This document shows positions 5,939 through 6,147 of a stretch of 6,147 nucleotides of DNA, in pieces (the stretch's first letter is position 1; every line of letters begins with the position of its first letter). Location of the stretch: positions 1 through 6,147 of the forward strand of contig JAAZMQ010000041.1 in the NCBI GenBank assembly GCA_012798745.1, written 5' to 3'. The notes under the pieces are model-generated. The model saw only the letters and a program-made list of their open reading frames with translations, did not search any database and was not told where the DNA came from. Source of the DNA: Bacteroidales bacterium. Lineage in GTDB: Bacteria; Bacteroidota; Bacteroidia; Bacteroidales; Dysgonomonadaceae. Made by a program: the position numbers and the translations under genes.

Positions 5939-6147
5939 TTATTTTAATAATAAAACGGTAACTTTCAAACAAAGATCAAGAAAAATAATCTTTGCATTAC
6001 CATTCTGTTCTATTTGTCGATAGGCAATGGAAAACTCATCGTTAAGTTTTTCCACGTTTCGTTCGTTAATAAAAGGAGAAAAACGAATACCAAAATCGGC
6101 CTCCTCACTGTCCAAATACACCATTTGAGGTTCATGCAGGTTATTTA
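5939..6147 (-). CDS. holB: DNA polymerase III delta' subunit, C-terminal end (5' truncated by window edge)
   Basis: The final 68 codons of a gene entering from the right edge; the frame stays open upstream of the first ATG (codons before it read NNLHEPQ), so that Met is internal. The visible stretch contains FGIRFSPFINERNVEKL and YRQIEQNGNAKIIFLDLCLK, which I recognise as the C-terminal end of Bacteroidota clamp-loader delta' subunits. HolB is part of the clamp loader, which places the sliding clamp on DNA at the replication fork; this C-terminal part belongs to the region through which clamp-loader subunits pack together. The ATPase-like core is outside the window. Support also comes from context: holB directly upstream of a yaaT/ricT homologue is a known arrangement in Firmicutes. 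It ends 75 nt before the ricT start in the same direction, so read-through into ricT-gldH is likely. Confidence 0.83.
   Translation of the reverse strand, partial: NNLHEPQMVYLDSEEADFGIRFSPFINERNVEKLNDEFSIAYRQIEQNGNAKIIFLDLCLKVTVLLLK

Noticed and set aside
6122..6124. A separate 61-residue small protein starting at the ATG on the - strand.
   Set aside because: Its sequence matches the C-terminal end of delta' subunits and the frame continues upstream to the window edge, so it is a truncated holB.

Overview
The window looks like chromosomal DNA from a low-GC member of the Bacteroidota, most likely the Bacteroidales (the Bacteroides / Dysgonomonas / Paludibacter neighbourhood). This rests on a GldH-type lipoprotein, a Bacteroidota-style RicT/PSP1 protein next to holB, a debranching enzyme + GT4 + GH57 cluster, A-rich start regions without strong Shine-Dalgarno sequences, and AT-rich DNA throughout. 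The genus cannot be fixed from sequence alone. I see no RNA gene, CRISPR array, insertion sequence or phage gene. All gaps between genes are under 100 bp.

Left part (2-4069, + strand) is a tight alpha-glucan (glycogen) operon. It runs: the C-terminal part of an amylo-alpha-1,6-glucosidase/glycogen debranching enzyme cut by the window edge; a GT-B glycosyltransferase of the glycogen-synthase-like GT4/GT5 group starting 2 nt after the debranching stop; and, 25 nt later, a GH57 alpha-amylase-type protein. The expected logic is one gene extending glucan chains and two processing them. However, the GH57 protein carries Asn (N242) where the family's catalytic acid/base Asp is expected, while keeping its nucleophile Glu (E146). 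It may therefore be an alpha-amylase-like protein with little or no hydrolase activity.

Middle (4070-4154) is a short convergent gap with a strong 11-bp perfect hairpin, which probably terminates transcription from both sides.

Right part (4155-6147, - strand) reads right to left: the last 68 codons of holB (clamp-loader delta' subunit), then ricT (PSP1-domain, cysteine-rich), then gldH (lipoprotein), which overlaps ricT by 4 bp (ATGA). The holB-ricT pairing is also known from Firmicutes, so this is an ancient neighbourhood, here with gldH attached. RicT has an additional CxxC pair and a polylysine C-terminal tail.

The window is mostly a conserved housekeeping region. The points worth a second look are the GH57 active-site substitution, the extra cysteines of RicT and the conserved but unexplained replication/Fe-S/lipoprotein gene pairing. 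I found no convincing new multi-gene system.
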